In this document: one piece after another, positions 33,922 through 46,118 of the stretch
How the letters are laid out: every line of letters begins with the position of its first letter
Numbering within the stretch: position 1 is the first letter of the stretch
NCBI RefSeq assembly: GCF_020520425.1
Contig: NC_079491.1
Coordinates: 3,782,001 to 3,846,000, forward strand
DNA length: 64,000 bases
Direction of reading: 5' to 3'
Source: Spinacia oleracea
Taxonomy: Eukaryota > Streptophyta > Magnoliopsida > Caryophyllales > Amaranthaceae
Translations under genes and position numbers: made by a program
The notes under the pieces: model-generated
What the model was told of the DNA's origin: nothing
Seen by the model: only the letters and a program-made list of their open reading frames with translations
The model's database searches: none

Positions 33922-36900
33922 ATGGATTCAAAGGGGAAAGAAATGGATTTAAAGAGCAATGCTGGTAATGTGAGTGTTGCTGCAGTAGTTGAGAATTCTT
34001 CTGATAAGCCTGCTGAAGAATCTAGTGGCACCCAGAAGGATTCTCCTTCAAATGTGACGGATTTGGGTTCGGGCTCGGGCTCGGGTTCAAAGAGCAATGA
34101 AGGTGGTGATGTAAGTGGTGTTACAGTAGTTGAGAATTCTTCTGATAAGCCTGCTGAAGAATCTGATGGCACCCAGAAGGGTTCTCCTTTGAATGTGATG
34201 GGTTCGGGCTTGGATTCGGGTTCGGGTTCAAAGAGCAATGAAGGTGGTGGTGTAAGTGGTGTTACAGTGACTGAGAATTCTTCTGGTAAGCCTGCTGAAG
34301 AATCTAATGGCACCCAGAAGAGTTCTCCCTCGAATGTGACGGGTTCGGGCTTGGGTTTGGGTTTGGGTTCAAAGAGCAATGAAGGTGGTGGTGTTACAAT
34401 GACTGAGAATTCTTCTGGTAAGCCTGCTGAAGAAACTAGTGGCACCCAGAAGGGTTCTCCTTCGAATGTGACGGGTTCGGGCTCGGGTTTGGGTTTGGGT
34501 TTGGGTTCAAAGAGCAATGAAGGTGGTGGTGTTACAGTGACTGAGAATTCTTCTGGTAAGCCTGCTGAAGAAACTAGTGGCATCCAGAAGGGTTCTCCTT
34601 CGAATGTGACGGGTACGGGCTCGGGTTCGGGTTTGGGTTCAAAGAGCAATGAAGGTGGTGGTGTTACATTTGTTGAGAATTCTTCTGGTAAGCCTGCTGA
34701 AGAATCTAATGGCAACAACCAGAAACGCTCACTTTCGAGTGCAAATAATTTGGGGAATTCGAGTGCAAAGAATTTGGGGAATTCGAGTGCAAAAAATATG
34801 GGGAATTTGAGTGCAAAGAATTTGGGGAATATGAGTGCAAAAAACATGATGTTTAGGGCTGATATGATTGATTTCAAGAATTTGGACATCCAATTGGATA
34901 AAAGTATGAGCAAGACTATGGCACGAGAACGTAATGCTAATGCTAATGCTAATGCTAATGCTAATGCTAATGCTAAAGCTAATGCTAATGCTAATGCTAA
35001 TGCTAATGCTAATGGTAATGGTAATGGTAATGGTAATGGTAATGGTAATGCTAATTCTATTGCTAATGCTAATGCATTTGAAGAGTGGGAAATCGATTTG
35101 GAAAAACTCGATTTGAAGAGTACTATTGACCGTGGCGCTTTTGGTACCGTCTACAAGGGTGTTTATGATGGAAAGGAGGTTGCAGGTATTGAAAACCTTA
35201 ACCTGTATGATTTTATGATTTGTTTATCTCATGATATTTTTGTTGGATGTTTAACTGTCTAAAATTTAATTAAGTTTTGTTGATAATGATCTTAATGTTG
35301 CTCATATTTCGAAACTGTATACTTTCGTGTATTAATCCTATCCTGATAGAAGTTGATATCATATGTTGTGTGACTTGTGTCTATATACTTGGGAGTTAGG
35401 CCCTGTTCATTTTGGCTTAATTTCAGTTTAAGGACTTATTTCGTAAGTTCAGCTCAGCTTAGCTCTAAAGAACAGGGCCTTAGGGAAAAGTTTATGCATA
35501 TGTTCGTCATAAACTCTACATGTTTTCCACGAATTCTTCATGTGTGCTACTATCAATTACATGACCTTGACTATCAAATTACTGATTATGGATTGATTGG
35601 AATTAGAACAACTTTATCAACCTTATAATCTTTGTTTTTACCTTTGTGATGTAATGATTCAGCTATGTATTAAAATTTTACTCCAAATATTACGAGTCGG
35701 TTACATTTTACTCTAAAGGTGCGTTCTATTCACCTGATTTTCACCTATTTTTCCTGAACTTATCTTATCTGAACTTAACTGAAATTATCCGAACTTATTT
35801 TTTTCCTTAAGTAAGTGGAAATAAGGTGAACAGAACAAAGCCTAAATATACAACCCAATTTCATTTTTTTTTTTTTTTTTGAAATAACAACCCAATTTCA
35901 TTTGAAAGACTAGTAATCTATATTATAGCATGAGAGTTGAAAAGGACATACTCCTATAGTACAATTTTTCTTTTGGGGAGCTGATTGAATCTTTGGGCCA
36001 ATAAACTTTATTTAATTTATTGTGAACTAAGAAAATGAATTACATATCAATCATTGAGAAATATTGTAATTTTCCTTACATATTTGTTTATTGTAAAATA
36101 TTGTAGTGAAAGTTTTGAATTGGGAAGGTATGGCCCCATCTGAAGCTTATGCTGTTCGGGATTCATTTGAGAAAGAAGTTGCTGTTTGGCATAAACTTGA
36201 CCATCCTAATATTACACAGGTATTAGAAATTCAAGCCTCTTTATTCTTGTGACGTATTGGATGAATGCTTTTTTTTCGAATTGTATGGTATAGCTCTAGG
36301 CTCTGTTTTGTTCGACTTATTTCAGACAAAATCAGTTCAGTTAAGTTCAGCTAAGTTCACATAATATAAGTTCAGCAAAAATAAGTTTTTTTCTGACATT
36401 TCACACACAAGACAAAATAAGTTTTTTTGAGATAAAATAAGTTTTTTGAGATAAAATAAGTTCAGCTAAGTTCATGTAAGTTTAGATAATATAAATTCAG
36501 TCAAAATAAGTCTAATAGAACGGAGCCTAAATGCAATATGTTTTTCTAATGTAATGGTATAAATCGCATGCGTTTCTCCATGATACATATCTTCATATCT
36601 ATGTATATAGATAAGTTTTTAATGGTTTGATTTATGTATGTTGTAGTTCATTGGAGCTTCAATGGGAGCCTCGAATCTTACATTTCCTACTCACAGTACT
36701 AGTGGTGAATTGTACAAATCTCTTTCTTCTCGTACATGTTGTGTTGTTCTCGAGTATCTTCCCGGGGGACACCTTAAAAACTACTTAGTTAAAAATTATC
36801 GAAAAAAACTTGGAATCAAAGTTGTCATGCAACTCGTCTTGGACCTTGCTAGAGGGTGAGTTTAGGGTTAGAATGCACTTTTTTTCCTTTCATGTTACAT

Positions 36901-37840
36901 TTTATTGAATAGATTTAGTATTTGACAATTTGTTTTCTCGTATGTGAAGGTTAAGTTACCTTCATTCCAAAAAGATTGTACATCGTGATGTTAAAACTGA
37001 AAATGTGCTACTAGATTCTCATTCGAGATTGAAGATTGCGGACTTTGGTGTTGCCCGAGTTGAAGCACAAAACCCGTCAGATATGACCGGAGAAACGGGT
37101 ACTATTAGTTACATGGCACCGGAGGTACTATTGACTTGCCAATGTTTTCGTTAAAAGTTATTATTGATTTTGTTATAAAATTCCTAACAAATAATTTATA
37201 ATAATTAAAAAAAATACTTACATTAATTAATGATTTATTTTATTTGTAGGTCATTCAGAACAAGCCGTACACCAAGAAGTGTGACGTATATAGTTTTGCA
37301 ATATGCTTGTGGGAAACTTATTGTTGTGATATGCCTTACCCTAATATGAGCTTTGTTGAGATATCTTATGGAGTGGTTCATCTGGTTGGTTATTCCCTAA
37401 TGATTTAAGATGATTTTGTCCGACTTACTCCCTCTGTCCCACATTATTCGTTACACTTATATTTGCACAAAGTTTTAGGTGATGAGTGGTTGTTTGGTTA
37501 TTAATCGTTATTTTATTGAAGAAATAGGCCGGTGTGATAGAAGTTACTTAGTGTAACATGTAATGTGGGACGGAAGGAGTATCATTTTTCATCTGATTGC
37601 TAATTCTTCTATACCATCCCCCTTTTGTAGGGCTTGCGTCCAGAAATGCCGAGATGTTGTCCACCTGCATTAGCGAGCATCATGCGCAAATGTTGGGATG
37701 GTAACCCAAAGAAACGCCCCGAGATGGAAGAGGTAGTGAGGTTGTTGGAAGCAATTGATACGAGTAAAGGCGGTGGGATGGTACGGATGTTCGATGATCA
37801 CGCTAGTCAAAGTTGTTTCTGTTTTGGCCGTGGCTCGTAA
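33922..37840 (+). CDS. Raf-like (MAPKKK group C, MRK1-type) serine/threonine/tyrosine kinase with repetitive N-terminus
   Basis: Exons 33922-35185, 36107-36219, 36647-36855, 36950-37124, 37250-37384 and 37631-37840 join in frame to 701 aa. The kinase domain (about 400-690) has the Gly loop DRGAFGTVYKG, the VAVK lysine (423), the catalytic HRDVKTEN (Asp542), DFG (Asp560), MAPE and the WDGNPKKRPEMEEVVRLLEA segment typical of plant Raf-like kinases; all key residues are present. The tail (GGMVRMFDDH... CFCFGRGS) also matches this group. The N-terminal 300 residues are unusual: six in-frame repeats of 44-47 aa built on ENSSGKPAEESNGTQKGSPS and GSKSNEGGG (about residues 20-260), short SAKNLGN repeats, then an Asn-Ala/Asn-Gly tract (about 338-385). 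I know related kinases only with short N-termini. The substrate is unknown. Confidence 0.93.
33991..34735 (+). repeat. In-frame coding minisatellite, six units of 132-141 bp
   Basis: The unit start GAGAATTCTTCTG recurs at 33991, 34132, 34273, 34405, 34543 and 34675. The spacings (141, 141, 132, 138, 132 bp) are all multiples of three. Length differences come from GGTTCGGGCT-type Gly-Ser codon runs. Confidence 0.95.
34932..35076 (+). repeat. Coding hexanucleotide repeat AATGCT/AATGGT
   Basis: About 23 hexamer units encode alternating Asn-Ala and then Asn-Gly, just upstream of the kinase domain. It is in frame and likely to be length-variable. Confidence 0.95.
35398..35483. mobile_element. Very short MITE in kinase intron 1
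   Basis: Inverted ends AGGCCCTGTTCATTTTGGC and CTCTAAAGAACAGGGCCTTAG enclose only about 85 bp. Confidence 0.6.
35716..35847. mobile_element. Short MITE in kinase intron 1
   Basis: The left end GGTGCGTTCTATTCACCTGA and the right end AGGTGAACAGAACAAAGCC are inverted. Inner CTGAACTTAT words link it to the elements at 18520, 36297 and 48302. Confidence 0.6.
36297..36531. mobile_element. MITE in kinase intron 2
   Basis: The left end AGGCTCTGTTTTGTTCGACT and the right end AAGTCTAATAGAACGGAGCC are inverted, with AATAAGTT/CAGCTAAG words inside. Confidence 0.65.
37428..37579. mobile_element. Stowaway MITE in kinase intron 5
   Basis: 152-bp element with ends CTCCCTCTGTCCCACATTA and TAATGTGGGACGGAAGGAG, flanked by TA on both sides. 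It is the cleanest Stowaway in the window. The host intron is only 246 bp, so the element makes up most of it. Confidence 0.9.
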
Positions 37841-38271
37841 TTCTTAATTTTGGTTCGATCTGTACATGGTAAAGATATTTTCTTGGTACGTGGATGTTTA
37901 TTTATAGGATTTCTTGTGTATTTTTATAGGATTTCGATCTTTTGCTAAATACACACTTTTTGTTGTTGAGTGAAATGGATAGAGATTTTCAAATGTAAAT
38001 ACAAAGGGTATTGTGGTATTTCACCATAAGGACGGCATTTAATTTGTAAGAATAATTATTTGAGAAATATTATAATGTGTTGGGGTTGATTGTACAAATG
38101 AGGAAAATTGTTTATTTGTAGTTGCAAAACTCTCGACACTTTCTATCCATAAACAACTAAAAAGTAAAAACACACCAATGTACAAGTGTTCACACCGACA
38201 TTCTTAACACACCAATGTACAAGTATTCACAACAACATTCTAAAAACAATCCAAGAGCACCAAATATACAC
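37841..38271. other. Kinase gene 3' flank
   Basis: AT-rich presumed 3' UTR and spacer. No other feature is recognised. Confidence 0.4.
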
Positions 38272-38551
38272 AAATTCTTATTTAGAAGTGGTGTACAATA
38301 AATATTGTAAAAAAAATTAATGTTAACTTAAAATACTTAAAAGTTACCTGTATATATGTAAAAGTTATTAATTGTTTAGATAATTTTTTTTTTCATTTTA
38401 ATAAAAAATATTTCTTCAAAATCACTAATACTGTATAAAAACCAATGATGTCTTGGCCTAATGGTTAAGACTGAGGGCATGTGTACAATAGGTCTCAGGT
38501 TCGAATACCCCCGTCCCCATTTGTAATTTATATTGCCCTTGTGGCTCATTT

Positions 38552-38589
<38 letters not shown>

Positions 38590-38765
38590 AATACAGTATA
38601 AAATTAGTTATTTAACCGTTTAAAATGTTTATCTATCATCCTTTTTTGTTATAATATAAAAGTTAATCAAAACATAGTAAAAGTTACAAAAAATTATGTA
38701 AAAGTTATCTTGGTGTATAATAAAATTTATTGTACATCTTATTCGCACAAGATCTTTTGCCAAAT
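38272..38765. mobile_element. GTGTACAATAAAT MITE copy 2, split by a SINE
   Basis: It begins near AAATTCTTATTTAGAAGTGG and ends near TTATTCGCACAAGATCTTTT, and its inner AAAGTTA-rich body matches copies at 21600-21925 (inverted) and 40072-40396. A SINE at 38441-38586 has split it. Confidence 0.65.
38441..38586 (+). mobile_element. tRNA-derived SINE with poly-A tail and target duplication
   Basis: The head contains an A-box-like TGGCCTAATGGTTAAGAC and a B box GGTTCGAATAC with tRNA spacing. It ends in an A run of more than 30. The flanking 17-bp direct repeats ACTAATACTGTATAAAA (38424-38440) and ACTAATACAGTATAAAA (38587-38603) differ by one base, showing insertion by a LINE-type machinery. The body between B box and tail is very short. 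Confidence 0.85.
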
Positions 38766-39086
38766 ATATACCGGTGGATTTCTAAACCTCCTTCTAGAAA
38801 AACGTCTCGACCAATGTGTTCGTTAATCTCAAAATGGGAAGGTCTTCTATAATGCTGGTAAGACCTTTGATATCGTAACATTAAAATATACTTTGTATAT
38901 AACTATTCTAAATAAATTAGAAAATATAACCAATAGATTAAAAAATTATAACTATTTTATTGTAGAGCAGAAACATAAGTATTCAATCATAATGTGTAAC
39001 AATTTGATTAGAATGTTTAACTACTCTGTATGTGGCCAAAAAAACCGGTCTTAGGTTCTACTCTCTTCCCTTATCCTTATTGCTTA

Positions 39087-39333
39087 GAGCATCTCTAATG
39101 GTAAGCTAATTTGACAATTAACTTGTTATGCCATATAAGATTTCAAGTTATTTTATTGTCTATCTAATTTGTGTTCCAAATGACTAGCAACTAGTTTGTT
39201 ATTTAAATTGGTCTCACTTGTCAATTAATTATTTGACAACTTTTGAGAGCTGGTTGTAACAAGCTAATTTTCTTGGCCAAGCTAATTTATTATCTTCACT
39301 CTAATAGTCTAGCTACAACCATTGAAGATGCTC
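39087..39333. mobile_element. Tourist-like MITE, GAGCATCTCTAATGG family
   Basis: Ends GAGCATCTCTAATGG and CCATTGAAGATGCTC with TTA on both sides. Related to 7272-7584, in which the inner part appears in the opposite sense. Confidence 0.75.
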
Positions 39334-39428
39334 TTATTAGTTTTAGAAAATTCAAACCAGAAAAAGCAAAAAACAATCATAATAAAATAAGATCAGGTCA
39401 AATACAAAAATTAAACAAGCCTTTATAT

Positions 39429-39900
39429 CATGGGCAAAGCTACGTGTGGGCCTAGGTAGGCCATGGCCCCCCCTAAGATTACAGAATACTCCGTACTCCG
39501 TATATAATAAAAGTTGCACTTATGAATTACTTCTTCTCCCTTAGCTGAGTTGATATGAATTACTAGCTGCCAAAATGCAGGTTGCATGTTCGATTTTAGT
39601 GACTTGCATTTCTTGGTTAGTTATTTTCTATTTTTTACTTTTTATTTTTTATTTGTAATACTTGATAAATCTATCATTCTTTGTTTACGAAATCCATTAT
39701 GAACTTATATTCGTTTCTCAAACTTCTTTTATTGTTTTCAATACAGTTTATTGTTTTAGTGCTTTAGATTTCTCATAAAGTATTATTCAATGGAAATAGA
39801 GAATAAGTTATGTTTTAATACTTAATTTTAGGGAATTAGATAAGTACTCCCGTAAAAAAAATTTGGCCCCCCTTGTACAAAAGATCTGGCTTCGCCCCTG
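39429..39900. mobile_element. hAT-type element with CTTTATAT target duplication
   Basis: The right end reads GGCTTCGCCCCTG, the reverse of CAGGGGCGAAGCC, and the left end is the related CATGGGCAAAGCTACG. The perfect 8-bp duplication CTTTATAT lies at 39421-39428 and 39901-39908. At 39541-39600 it carries tRNA-like A and B box words (TTAGCTGAGTTGAT, TGTTCGATTTT). No transposase. Confidence 0.85.
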
Positions 39901-40071
39901 CTTTATATATACTGCAATCGCTAAAGCGAATGTTAAACATGTAAACAACCTAAAGCTCGACGTTGAGCTGAATTCTATAAAAATGAAATGTCGCCTAAGG
40001 AGAGAAAACGGGCAATAGAGTCAGACACTTAACTACATCCGCAGAGCCAATTTTTTGTGTTAAAAAATCAC

Positions 40072-40396
40072 AAATTCTTATTTACAATGGGTGTACAATA
40101 AATATTGTACGCTGGAGTAAAAGTTAACTCAAAATGCTTAAAAGTTAAGCACATATAAGTAAAAGTTATCTATTTTCCAGTGATAAATTTTTTTCATTTT
40201 AGTAAAACTTATTTCTTCAAAATAACTAATAATGTATAAAATTAATTATTTAACCCTTTAAAATATTTATCTATCAAATTTTTTTTACTAATATAAAAGT
40301 TAATCAAAACTAGGTTAAAGTTACAAAAAAAAGATTAAAGTTATCTTGGTGTACAATAAATTTATTGTACACCTTATGCGCACAAGACCTTTTGTT
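40072..40396. mobile_element. GTGTACAATAAAT MITE copy 3
   Basis: It begins near CAAATTCTTATTTACAATGG and ends near TTATGCGCACAAGACCTTTT. It is similar along its length to copy 1 (21600-21925) in reverse orientation. It ends about 260 bp before the methyltransferase start codon, so it may lie in that promoter. Confidence 0.7.
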
Positions 40397-40654
40397 AAAA
40401 AATAGGGCGAATCTCAGAGCCAATTTATTTATTTTTAAAATTTCTTCAAAAAGAAAATATACTTCTATATTTATTTTTAAAAAAGAATCGATTCAAATAA
40501 AGATAAAATAAATAAAATGGTGGGGAAAAGAGTCTAGTCACACACATTCCAGATGTAAATCTAAAGTGACACTTCTCCTTCAACTTAATTAAAGAAGCTA
40601 CGCAACGTTAAAAGGTGCACTGAACTACGACAAACGAAAGAAATTTGATCAAAC

Positions 40655-43600
40655 ATGTCGCCGTCGTTGTTATTGTCTCAGTATCTGGAGAATTCCGGCG
40701 GAATCGCCATCGTAGACGGCGGACTTGCGACGGAGCTAGAGCGTCACGGCGCCGATCTCAATGATCCTCTCTGGAGCGCTAAATGCCTCCTCACCTCCCC
40801 TCACCTTGTTCGCCAGGTTTTTCTCTTTCCTAATTTGTTTCAATTTTTTGTTGACTTTAATTAATTTGCAAAGTAGAAGAAGGTGATTGTTTGTGGATTG
40901 TGGTTGGACTTTAATCAATTTTGCAAAGCACTATGTTGAACTTTTGTGGATTTTATGTTATTTAATTTAGATGGATTTGTACTGTTATTGGTTTTATAGT
41001 GTTTGACTTGTGAAGCAGCTACCAGATGAAGACATTTTTGGATTATTTAATTTAGGGTTTTTAAGATCACAAAAACTAAGTTATTTCTTTAACTAGAAGA
41101 GGGTTTCAAAATATAATGTTACTCTAAATCAAGTGTATATTACTAAATTAGGTGTTTGCTTAAATTAGTTGTACTTAATTTGCATATTATGTAGTGGATT
41201 TGGATAATAAAGTATTGGTTTTCTGTCACTTGATCGCTCCATTACCTAATCTAAGGACCCAACAACGATCAGATTAAGCAACTCCAATCGTGGGGGAAGG
41301 GACTTGGTTGTAAATATTAAAAATGTTAAGCCTAGTAGCTAGACTATTGTTGCACATTTTTTAAAATTAGCTTTGTAGAGCTAGTTAGCTTGAAAATTTT
41401 AGCAGACACAAACTTTGCTTAAAAATGTTAAAAAAAAATATAAAAATAACAATTCACAAGTAGCCAACCGTTGGAGCAACAAGTAGCTAGGAATTGGTAG
41501 CTTGAAAAGCTGATGTGGCACTACAAGCTATAAGATAAATTAGGCCACCATTAGAGTTGCTCTAAGTGTAAACTACGAGTATTATGTTATATACGGAGTA
41601 TATATTGACATTAATGGTAAAGTTCCGAACAAAATTCCTTTAAAAGAAAATAAGAAATCATTTTGAGATAGAGGAGTAGTAACACTATTTTATGACTTGA
41701 AATAGCTATACTAGGCCCCTTTTGTGATTTGAATTACCATTTCTGGTGCATTTTCATTCACGAAAAAGGCTTGCCATTCCCTTTCATATACATATGGCCA
41801 CATAACCTTCTTAATTGCATATAACGAAGCTATTCATGATGCTGCAGGTTCACCTTGATTACCTTGAAGCTGGTGCTGATATTATAATATCTGCATCATA
41901 TCAGGTAGCTCCTTCAATGTTGTTATCACTAATACGTAACTATGTACTTCTTCTTTACGGTATTGCAACATTTAGATATTTATAAATTTTCCTGTCAATG
42001 TACCTTGATAGGCCACTATCCAGGGTTTTCGTGCCAAAGGATTATCACAAGAAGAAAGTGAAGCGTTACTTAGGAAAAGTGTTGATATTGCTTGTGAGGC
42101 ACGTGATTTATACTACAAAAACTGTGGTAAAGCTTCTGCGGAGGGCCTGGAGGCTAGACATGATAGCAAGATCCTAAAATCTCGGCCCATCTTGGTTGCA
42201 GCATCAGTGGGAAGTTATGGTGCTTATTTGGCTGATGGTTCTGAGTATAGGTAACCCCAAAATCACTCTTTTGTGGTATTACTATTGTATTCTTCGCCTT
42301 GTTTTGAACCTCTGTTTCCTGTACATTCTAGAAGTACCAGTAAATGTGAGTTGTAACCACTTACCTGTCAAAATCGTTTACTGTGGTACCAAAAATTTTC
42401 ACCTGTGTTCTGTTGCAGTTTTTACTTGTTAAACTGCCTTAATCATTCATTGGTTACAATGTACATCGTCTTTATATGAATGTTAAACTGTCTAAATCAT
42501 TTTTTACATAAATTTAGATGATGTTAAAATAATGTGCCTCTTCCTATGGATGTTTTTCACAGTGGGAACTATGGTGATACAGTGACTCTGGATTACTTAA
42601 AAGATTTTCATCGGAGAAGAGTTCAGGTTTTGGCTGAATCAGGTGCCGACCTAATTGCGTTTGAAACAATTCCAAATAAAGTTGAAGCACAGGTATGTTG
42701 GTGCTCTAAAATTTTATCTGCCAAAAATGTTAGGTTACAAATGCTGGTCACGAGGTTTTTGAATTTTGTTGAATGCCTCTGTTTCACTTCAATTTATCTG
42801 CTTAAAATTTTTGGTGTATGAAATTTTATTGTTCTGGATGCCAATTAACGCAAAGATTTACTAAGCTATAGTACTGTTGCTTTTTTAGAGCTTCTTAAAA
42901 TCATGTCATAGAGGCTTACATTAGTTGTATATTCAACCTGAAATAACCTTTATCCTGTCTGTCATGTTCTATGCCCAGGCATATGCTGAACTCCTTAATG
43001 AGGAAAACATAAAAATTCCCGCATGGTTTACTTTTAGCTCAAAGGATGGTGAGAATGTGGTCAGCGGTGATTCTTTGCTCGAGTGTGCATCAATTGCCGA
43101 GGCCAGCAAGAAGGTTGTTGCAGTTGGGATCAACTGTACCCCTCCTAGATTTATTGAAGGACTGATTTTGTTAATTAAAAAGGTATAGTTTGGTTTTCTT
43201 CTGATCTGTTCCTACATTTGAAAGAGATTTAGGTATCTTTCTTTATTTACAAAACTCTATTGGTTCCAAATAGTACAAAATGAATTTTCTCAATAAATTA
43301 AAACCTGATATTGTCTCTGTATTTTGCTATATTGCTTTATGTATATCAAGCAGCAATCTCGCACTGAAATTCTAATACCTTGGACGGATAATTATTTCAG
43401 GTGGCGACCAAGCCAATTATTATATATCCAAACAGTGGTGAAACCTATGATCCCATTGTAAAGAATTGGGTGGTGAGTTTTCTCCTCTTCGACTTTTTAA
43501 CCAAATGTTATTGTTATTGTTTTTGCTATACGGTTTTTATTTATGGGAATTTACCATTGGATACATTTTCATACTAGATGGAAAATTTTGCAGCAAGTGT

Positions 43601-46118
43601 TGCCCTTACCAAAAAGTATACATATAAAGTAGGAAGAAGAGAAAGAAAAGTAACAGGAGTTATTTCCTCGTATCGTATTAGTTAATGATTCCTTTTGTTG
43701 CCAACTTGCCATACTATATCTTTTGATGAACATCTCTTGGTGATTGGACCATGATTTAGTATATATTTTATGCATATGTTGTTTGATAGCATACCATGAT
43801 GGCACCATGTTAGAAAGCAGAGGATATTCTTTCGGGATTCTAAGCAGCTTCCCGTATTAGGCCAATTCCTGTTTTCTTCATGTATGAGATAGCTTACACC
43901 ACAACCAGAGAACTTATTTTGCCACGTGTTGTCCCTATGGGGCACTATGACACTATCAGTTGGAATTAGAGGGAATTCTAACAAACCTTAATTTGAATGT
44001 TCAATATTTTCTCTTTACATAACCCATTGGTCATGCGGTTCATGCCAATCCATTGCTAACATCACTAGTAAAACTTGTTGCCTGTTTAGACAGTGGATGA
44101 TACTCGGGACCCTGAATTACTTCACTAATACTCCATTTCCAAGGCTATTATTCATTTCTGTTAGACCTAGATCCTAGCCAGAAATGGTGCACAAACTGAT
44201 GGAACCCCATCAAGTTGTCCAATAGTTGATGGAACCTACGACTTTTTTTCCGGAGGCAGGCCTAAAACATTTTTACCAATGGTTTTCAAGTCATGTCCAA
44301 GTTGGCCATTTAAATATTAGACTCCATATGGCCCTAGTGAGTGAGTTTTTGATGTCTTCTGTGGCTGCTTCCATCTATGTCTCCCTACTGCACCCACAAA
44401 GGCTATAAGCTTATAAGTCACACCCTATGTTACTTGGAAACGAATATCCATATTGGACAGTGGTAGGTGTCCAAGTGTCCGACAAGGGTATTTTGTGAAA
44501 AAATTGCATGATTTTGGTCTAAAATGAAGTGTCCAAGTGTCACACACATGTCCGAGTGTCGAGGATCCGACACGGGTATTTGAGGTCAAATGAAGAGTCG
44601 AGGTAAAAGAGGTCACACCATTGAGAACATTTTAAGGGGTAGAATTGACGGGAGATCTTCTGGCATCACCTGGTATACAGTATGACACTGTATCCATACC
44701 TTACTGCTCGTGAATTGGGAAGATCCTTCAGTACGTTCTTGGAAAATTTATTTGGTACAAGGAATTGTGTTGTTACTGAATGGGCCACTTAATCTGTAAA
44801 GGGACTAGATTCTAGGTTTATTACCTCTTTCGCATGCTCTAAGTTATGTTCAGAATACCCATTCTGTCTATTATATTAATCAGAGTGAAAACACCAGTTT
44901 TTTTTAATAGTTTCCTAGGGCTGCCAACTTGTCACGTGCCAACACCAGCTATTTGGATCATCTATGATGTGAACCTGGAATGATCCACAGCACACCTTTT
45001 TTTTTGAAATCTAGAATTCATATTTGTTAGGCCTTTCTCAAACCTGGTAAGAAACTTGATGGACTTTGAGCCTCTTTCAGTTACTTTCTAAATTTTCTAA
45101 ACTGCAAGATGTTATCAGAAAAAATGCAAGGAAGTTTCTCAGGCTGCGCGTTTGAGTTCTAAGCTATTGATGATTGATAATATTTGGTTCATCAGTGTAT
45201 CTCATTTTGAAGACTATAAGTTCTGCCTTTGTGATTGGTAGCATGTAATCATATATGTATATTAGTAAGCACTCTCAGTTCGAATTATTACATTTCCACC
45301 ATTTCTGAACTTGTCAGCACTAGGGAGTGATCATAGGAGTGCAAAAGCTCAAATCTGGCTTAAAAAATATCAGTCCGTAATTTTTACTCTGATTTGGTGG
45401 TTCAGCTAGAACGGAAATTGTCTATATTTACTACTGGTATGGGTGGAAATTGTCTATATTAACTATTATAGGGGTGGAAATTACTGACTTCACTGGCCTT
45501 TTCCTAATATTAACTGCAGAGCATCCCTTCTTTTGGATGCAAATTAAAGAATCGTGAAACTGATTTGAGTAGAAATAAGGTTGTTCTCTTCATATTAAAA
45601 TGATTTGTAAGCCTCTATGGAATTTGTGCCTGTTTAGGAAGCTGTTTCATCTGTAGCGTAGTTTTGATATTTTTCTTTGTGTACTACTCCGTATGATTTT
45701 GTAATTATCTTCTGTAGTATTTTGGTACAATTGGTTCTATCTGTCTTAATGTTAACAACCTGAACTTATGCATGTTGCCTGGTTTTTAAATTATTAAATG
45801 TCTCAGATTTAGTAGAAACAGCATGATCTTGTGATTTATGTTAAGGCATTAAGATTGCTCATTTTCTGTCACTAATGGGTAGCTGAGTTTGACTGTTAAC
45901 TGCTTATTTTGTTATTTCTACAGAAATTTCATTCTTCTGACACAGAAATTTCATTCCTGCAGCAAAATACAGGTGTTCAAGATGAAGATTTTGTTTCTTA
46001 TGTGAAAAATTGGCAGAAGGCAGGCGCTTCTCTATTTGGCGGTTGTTGTAGAACTACTCCAAAGACGATAAATGGCATTTACAGGACTCTCTCAGAGCAT
46101 TCAGTGTCACTGCGTTAA
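40655..46118 (+). CDS. HMT: Homocysteine S-methyltransferase
   Basis: Transfers a methyl group to homocysteine to make methionine; in plants the usual donor is S-methylmethionine. Zinc enzyme, probably cytosolic. Exons 40655-40816, 41848-41904, 42012-42250, 42563-42692, 42979-43182, 43401-43472 and 45963-46118 join in frame to 339 aa, close to the 326-347 aa known for plant HMTs. The N-terminal signature is VDGGLATELERHGADLNDPLWS. The zinc-binding cysteines are present: GINC (Cys249) and GGCC (Cys316, Cys317). SYQATIQGF and IIIYPNSGE are family motifs. Intron 6 is 2.5 kb. The exon 7 start is chosen by alignment to the family (NWV followed by QNTGV); another in-frame acceptor at 45924 would add 13 residues. 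The family has several members and the sequence alone does not say which paralogue this is. Confidence 0.95.
41277..41562. mobile_element. Tourist-like MITE in HMT intron 1
   Basis: The left end AGCAACTCCAATCG and the right end ATTAGAGTTGCT are inverted, a diverged relative of the GAGCATCTCCAATGG family (7272, 39087). Inner TAGCTTGAAA / AGCTAGTTAGC words match that family. Confidence 0.55.
44420..44640. repeat. GTGTCCAAGTGTC / CCGACACGGGTA repeat in HMT intron 6
   Basis: Short words GTGTCCAAGTGTC, TCCGAGTGTCG and CCGACACGGGTATTT are crowded here, next to GTTACTTGGAAACGAATATC. This resembles the ends of an abundant plant DNA-transposon family, but boundaries are not clear. Confidence 0.45.

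Noticed and set aside
33909-34913. 334-codon open frame antisense to the kinase N-terminus
   Set aside because: It is the mirror of the in-frame minisatellite: repeats whose unit is a multiple of three keep an antisense frame open. Its Pro-Glu-Pro-rich translation resembles no protein, and the sense frame continues into a conserved kinase.
38441-38520. tRNA gene
   Set aside because: The boxes match tRNA, but the poly-A tail and 17-bp flanking duplication show a SINE.
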